From Bacilli bacterium (GTDB lineage: Bacteria; Bacillota_I; Bacilli_A; RF39; UBA660), in the NCBI GenBank assembly GCA_017405445.1, contig JAFRAK010000022.1, positions 1 to 44,939 of the forward strand: a stretch of 44,939 nt of DNA. Reading direction: 5' to 3'. Positions 41,684 to 44,939 of this stretch are shown piece by piece (position 1 is the first letter of the stretch; every line of letters starts with the position of its first letter). Below the pieces are notes generated by a model that searched no databases, was not told where the DNA came from, and saw only the letters and a program-made list of their open reading frames with translations. The translations under genes and the position numbers were made by a program.

Positions 41684-42574
41684 TCATCCTATTACTTTTT
41701 GAATAACTTTATATACTTGTTGATATCCTTTTTTATTTAAATGAACACCATCATCCGTATAATCTTTATCTAATTCATTATTTTTTATTAACATTGAATA
41801 AATATCTAAATATCCAACCTTATTATCATCACATAATCTCTGTAATGATTGATTTAAATCTCTTGCTTCAATATTTGTATATCCTTTATAAGAACTACTT
41901 ACTGGATAAATAGATTCAATATATAGTTCTGCATATGGTCTATTCTCTTGAACTAAACGAATAATTGTAGAAATATCATTAAGATATTCTTCTTTAGAAA
42001 GATTATTTTTTCCTAACTCTATAAACACAATAGATGGATTATAACTATATACTAGGTCTTTCATATTAGTTATAATATCTTTCGTCGTTAATTCTGGATT
42101 ACTAGATTTTACATAATGATAATCTAATCCAAAATCTTGTAAGGGAAAAGAATCAGTATGATAATCTCCTACAAACAAATAATTAGAATCTATAAATTGA
42201 TTCTTTTTCTTAGTAACTTCCTCTTCTACATTTGGTAACTTATTAGCACTAGAAAGTGAAGCTTTAATTGCATCTGAAGAATATAAAAATAATAATAAAA
42301 CAATACAAATTAAGGATAATACTAAAAATATTTTTCTTAATGTACGTATTTTTTGAACTATTTCACTATTATCTTTTACTTTACTATTCTTTTCTTCTTT
42401 TTTTTCTACTCTAGCCTCTAAAAAACTACTATCTAAAGAATCAATATGCTTGAAACGACCTTCATCTATCTTTACTGTGTTTTCACTAACTTTTTCAGTT
42501 GTTTTATTCTTTTTTTTATTGGGTGTTTTTTCCAATCGATCTTTTGAACTATATTTATATGGTTTATTCTTCAA
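41684..42574 (-). CDS. Membrane-anchored SGNH/GDSL-like protein lacking the catalytic serine
   Basis: The 296-residue protein has a charged cytoplasmic N-terminus (1-75), a membrane helix (about 81-98) and an outer SGNH hydrolase fold: block I LFVGDYHTD (GDS becomes GDY, Y138), block III IELGKNNLS (Gly and Asn present) and block V DGVHLNKKGY (Asp and His present). SGNH enzymes hydrolyse or transfer acyl groups, often on the cell wall. Here the nucleophile Ser is Tyr, so it may be inactive or work differently. TTG 42574 is preferred: AGGGTGA lies 5 bases upstream, whereas GTG 42583 abuts the ribosome site. Ends with TGA coupled to VanW. Confidence 0.7.
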   Translation of the reverse strand: MKNKPYKYSSKDRLEKTPNKKKNKTTEKVSENTVKIDEGRFKHIDSLDSSFLEARVEKKEEKNSKVKDNSEIVQKIRTLRKIFLVLSLICIVLLLFLYSSDAIKASLSSANKLPNVEEEVTKKKNQFIDSNYLFVGDYHTDSFPLQDFGLDYHYVKSSNPELTTKDIITNMKDLVYSYNPSIVFIELGKNNLSKEEYLNDISTIIRLVQENRPYAELYIESIYPVSSSYKGYTNIEARDLNQSLQRLCDDNKVGYLDIYSMLIKNNELDKDYTDDGVHLNKKGYQQVYKVIQKVIG

Positions 42575-42602
42575 GTTACTCACCCTCTCTACTACAGAAA
42601 TA

Positions 42603-42608
42603 ATTATA
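42603..42608 (-). promoter_or_regulatory. Extended -10 promoter of the SGNH-VanW unit
   Basis: TGA-TATAAT on the minus strand (42608-42603), immediately after the dacA terminator T-tract. Confidence 0.65.
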
Positions 42609-42609
42609 T

Positions 42610-42636
42610 CAAAAAAAAGTCTACATGAATAGACTA
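42610..42636 (-). terminator. Terminator of dacA
   Basis: Stem AGTCTAT/GTAGACT (42635-42629 with 42624-42618, one G-U) followed by eight T; the TAG stop overlaps the 5' arm. Confidence 0.8.
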
Positions 42637-43776
42637 AAAAATACCATAAATAAAATTTACAAATGTTTTTTTCACAAATTCAAATAATTTAATTCTAGTA
42701 ATATCTTCTAAAACTGTTAAAGACTGAGTACTAACAACAGAATGATTCTCTAATACATTTATTTTTCCAATAACATCTCCTTTACGTATAGGAAAATCTA
42801 AATGATTTAATTCTACTTGAAATTGATAGTTACTAGTATCTTCTTTTTCTTCTACTACACACAAATTATCTTTTAAAACAATTGATATAGTGTTAGGAAA
42901 AGCAAGATCTATATTTTTAGTATCAACAACAGAATCTTTTTGCATCAAACAATTCATCTTTATCGTATTAAAACCATAATCTAATAGTTCCATCATTTCT
43001 TGATTTCTAACTTTACTATCTTTTTCACCAAGAACAATACCAATTAATCGTAAATCTCCTCTTTTAGCTGTTGCGGCAAGACAATAACCCGCATTATCCG
43101 TATGACCGGTTTTTAATCCATCTGCACCATCATAAAAATGAATTAATTTATTGGTATTAACTAACCAAAACTTATTTTCTGTATTCTGACGTAAATAATC
43201 TTCATAAATAGAAGAATATTTTAAGATATCTGGATGTTTTAAAACAAGTTCTCTAGCTATAAGAGCCATATCATAACTACTGGAATAATGATCTTCTTCA
43301 TCAAGTCCTGTACAATTTTTAAAATGAGTATTCTTTAAACCCATCTTTTTTACAGTAGAATTCATTCTTTCAACAAATTTTTCTTCTGTTCCACTAATAT
43401 ATTCTGCCATCGCAACAGTCGCATCATTACCAGATGCAACAGATATTCCTTTTATTAAATCAAGGACACTTATTTTTTCCCCTGTTTCTAAATAGATTTG
43501 AGATCCTCCCATACTACTAGCATTATGACTAACTGTTACAATATCTTCTAAAGAAATAGAACCTTTTTCTAATTCTTCAAATATGATAATTTGCGCAACC
43601 ATCTTAGTCATAGACGCAACACTTACTCTTTTATCTTTTTCTTTTTCAAATAGAATTTTTCCACTATTAGCTTCTATTAAAATACCCGTATCCCCATTCT
43701 CTAACAAATCTAAAGCAAATACTTTACAAGGAAATAAGAATAAGACAAAAATAAGAACTAATAATAACTTTTTCAT
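42634..43776 (-). CDS. dacA: D-alanyl-D-alanine carboxypeptidase (PBP5-type)
   Basis: Trims the terminal D-Ala from peptidoglycan stem peptides. The 380-residue protein has a signal peptide (1-21, ending VFA), the catalytic S55-M-T-K58, the S-G-N motif and K-T-G (LKTGHTDNAGYC), and a C-terminal domain plus amphipathic end typical of DacA/DacF. GGAGG precedes ATG 43776. In a spore former it could be the vegetative or a sporulation paralogue; the sequence does not settle this. Confidence 0.92.
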   Translation of the reverse strand: MKKLLLVLIFVLFLFPCKVFALDLLENGDTGILIEANSGKILFEKEKDKRVSVASMTKMVAQIIIFEELEKGSISLEDIVTVSHNASSMGGSQIYLETGEKISVLDLIKGISVASGNDATVAMAEYISGTEEKFVERMNSTVKKMGLKNTHFKNCTGLDEEDHYSSSYDMALIARELVLKHPDILKYSSIYEDYLRQNTENKFWLVNTNKLIHFYDGADGLKTGHTDNAGYCLAATAKRGDLRLIGIVLGEKDSKVRNQEMMELLDYGFNTIKMNCLMQKDSVVDTKNIDLAFPNTISIVLKDNLCVVEEKEDTSNYQFQVELNHLDFPIRKGDVIGKINVLENHSVVSTQSLTVLEDITRIKLFEFVKKTFVNFIYGIF

Positions 43777-43845
43777 AAGAAACCTCCATTATTGTTTATG
43801 TCAACTAAGTAATTTTTATTCATAAAATGAAGATTTTAATGCTAT

Positions 43846-43851
43846 TATAAT
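43846..43851 (+). promoter_or_regulatory. -10 box of the VanY-like gene
   Basis: TATAAT 15 bases before ATG 43866. No good -35. Confidence 0.45.
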
Positions 43852-43865
43852 AGTAGGTGATCATT

Positions 43866-44798
43866 ATGAGTACCATTAAAAAGAAAAAATTAAGAATTAA
43901 AAAGAAAAATTTTATCATACTTCTATTTATCCTCTTTTTATTTATATTTTTGACTACAAAAACAGTTAAAATGATAAGTCACACTATAAAAAATCATAAA
44001 GAAAATAAAGTAGTAGAAAAACAAAAACCACAAAAAAGAATAGAAGAAAAAAAAGTTGAAGAAAAAACAACAATTGAAGATAATAAACCTTCTTATTATA
44101 AAGAAGAATACAAAGAAAGATATGAGAAATATCAAAATAATCATCCAGAATTATCAGAAGAACAAATTATAAAAAATGTAAATATGCAATTAGATAAAAC
44201 ACATTATGAAGATCCAATTCCTGCACAATATTTGAATACAGAAAAAGTACTAGTCAATAAATACTACTACTTAGGAAGTGACTATGTACCAGATAATCTA
44301 GAAACAATTTCAGTTCAATACGCATTAAGTGATATGAAACTAGTACATGAAGCTAAAGAAGCATTCGAAACCTTGGCAAAATCTGCTAAGAGACAAAATC
44401 TAAATATTGTAGCGATGTCAACTTATCGAAGCTATAAATATCAAGTAAATTTGTGGAATAAATATGCCAAACAAGATGGGGAAGAAAAAGCAGATACTTA
44501 TTCTGGAAGAGCAGGTCATTCCGAACATCAAACTGGACTAGCAGTAGATGTTTATAATGAAAAAGAAACCTATACAAACTTTGAAAAAACAAAAGAATTT
44601 GATTGGATGCAAGAACATGCTCATGAATATGGATTTATCTTAAGATTTCCAAAAGATAAAGTTGCCGAAACTGGATACCAATATGAATCATGGCACTACA
44701 GATATGTAGGAATTGATGCAGCAACATACATAAAAGAAAATAATATCTCTTTCGAAGAATATTATGCAACAGTAATAGAAAATGAAAAGAACTCATAA
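43866..44798 (+). CDS. VanY/DdcY-family D,D- or L,D-carboxypeptidase (peptidase M15B)
   Basis: The 310-residue protein has an N-terminal membrane anchor (about 15-33), a Lys/Glu-rich linker (45-95) and a zinc M15 peptidase domain: STYRSYKYQVNLW, SGRAGHSEHQTGLAVDV (His and Asp ligands) and ESWHYRYVG (His ligand). It trims peptidoglycan stem peptides in the wall. ATG 43866 follows AGGTGA; GTG 43857 is inside that site. It is divergent from dacA, so two carboxypeptidases share one intergenic region. An IS element begins 3 bases past its stop. Confidence 0.87.
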   Translation: MSTIKKKKLRIKKKNFIILLFILFLFIFLTTKTVKMISHTIKNHKENKVVEKQKPQKRIEEKKVEEKTTIEDNKPSYYKEEYKERYEKYQNNHPELSEEQIIKNVNMQLDKTHYEDPIPAQYLNTEKVLVNKYYYLGSDYVPDNLETISVQYALSDMKLVHEAKEAFETLAKSAKRQNLNIVAMSTYRSYKYQVNLWNKYAKQDGEEKADTYSGRAGHSEHQTGLAVDVYNEKETYTNFEKTKEFDWMQEHAHEYGFILRFPKDKVAETGYQYESWHYRYVGIDAATYIKENNISFEEYYATVIENEKNS

Positions 44799-44850
44799 TA
44801 ATGAAGTGAACCCTATTTTGGACACTTTATAAAAAAAGAGTCTTTTGATA

Positions 44851-44881
44851 AAATACTATCTCAAGAAAGGAGATAGTATTT
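44851..44881 (+). terminator. Hairpin covering the transposase ribosome site
   Basis: A 12-bp stem AAATACTATCTC/GAGATAGTATTT (44851-44862 with 44870-44881) and a T-run. The AGGAG ribosome site (44868-44872) straddles loop and 3' arm, so it is partly hidden. Confidence 0.7.
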
Positions 44882-44884
44882 TTT

Positions 44885-44939
44885 ATGGCAAAAAAAGGAC
44901 AGCAATTTAAAAAATATACAAATGAAGAACGTATAAAAA
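44885..44939 (+). CDS. IS3-family transposase, N-terminal fragment
   Basis: Eighteen codons (MAKKGQQFKKYTNEERIK) are visible before the edge. The basic start with YTNEERI is typical of the helix-turn-helix OrfA of IS3/IS150 transposases. The start follows AAAGGAG. Confidence 0.7.
   Translation, partial: MAKKGQQFKKYTNEERIK

Larger units (their letters stand above)
44802..44939 (+). mobile_element. Left end of an IS3-like (IS150-type) insertion sequence
   Basis: TGAAGTGAACCC, TTTTGGACACTTT at 44802-44827 resembles IS150-group terminal repeats. It begins 3 bases after the VanY-like stop and is cut by the right edge. Confidence 0.75.

Noticed and set aside
43799..43804. TTGACA upstream of dacA as a -35 box.
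   Set aside because: A -10 at 17 bases would fall inside the dacA ribosome site and start; none is visible there.

Overview
The window comes from a low-G+C, Gram-positive-type bacterium (phylum Bacillota, Bacilli-like). Three things suggest this. The DNA is very A/T-rich. Nearly every gene has a strong GGAGG/AGGTGA-type ribosome binding site. The gene set is typical of Firmicutes: a PASTA kinase with its PP2C phosphatase, a T-box upstream of serS, and Cna_B surface proteins. A CotE-like spore-coat gene beside ymcA and miaB (the Bacillus order) and a SpoVS gene point to a spore-forming lineage. TGA is used as a stop (prpC, rlmN, the SGNH gene, the gene at 35255), so this is not a UGA=Trp mollicute. 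Of 42 genes listed, 38 lie on the minus strand.

Layout: 1-4.5 kb holds the end of a surface protein, a YfcE-like phosphodiesterase, tex and a secreted protein whose signal peptide is out of frame. At 4.7 kb there is a small double-HTH regulator. 5.2-11.3 kb is a membrane protein plus the operon rlmN-prpC-prkC-rsgA-rpe. 11.3-14.2 kb has an unknown tail-anchored protein, fmt and a membrane protein. 14.2-19.7 kb is housekeeping (priA, uppS-cdsA-rseP, rpsP-khpA). 19.7-24.3 kb has a methyltransferase-like gene, cotE, a PLC-like hydrolase, ymcA, miaB and an ankyrin protein. 24.5-28.1 kb is a cluster resembling the Bacillus ydjGHI envelope-stress module (SPFH, TPM, zinc-ribbon and Tim44-like proteins) with no pspA. 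28.2-33.4 kb is one 1741-residue Cna_B adhesin. 33.4-35.3 kb is a T-box-controlled DUF1653-serS operon. 35.3-44.8 kb holds membrane and envelope genes: a zinc-ribbon membrane protein, a C-type-lectin-like surface protein, a PH-domain protein, spoVS, an SGNH-like protein, a VanW protein, dacA and a VanY-like peptidase. The window ends in the left end of an IS3-like element.

The most unusual feature is the 3' end of the surface protein at 36713-38926. Its last ~60 codons change abruptly to about 58% G+C, with no third-position A in 37 codons and many NNC codons, inside a C-type-lectin-like fold. This is what a diversity-generating-retroelement variable region would look like in an A/T-rich genome. 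No reverse transcriptase or template repeat lies in the window.

A second theme is extreme packing of gene borders. Most stop codons sit inside intrinsic terminator hairpins. Several promoters are nested in the preceding terminator, with the -35 box in the hairpin and the T-tract as spacer (best case: a perfect TTGACA-17-TATAAT for rpsP). No stretch over 300 bases lacks a gene. No tRNA, rRNA, CRISPR array or prophage was seen.
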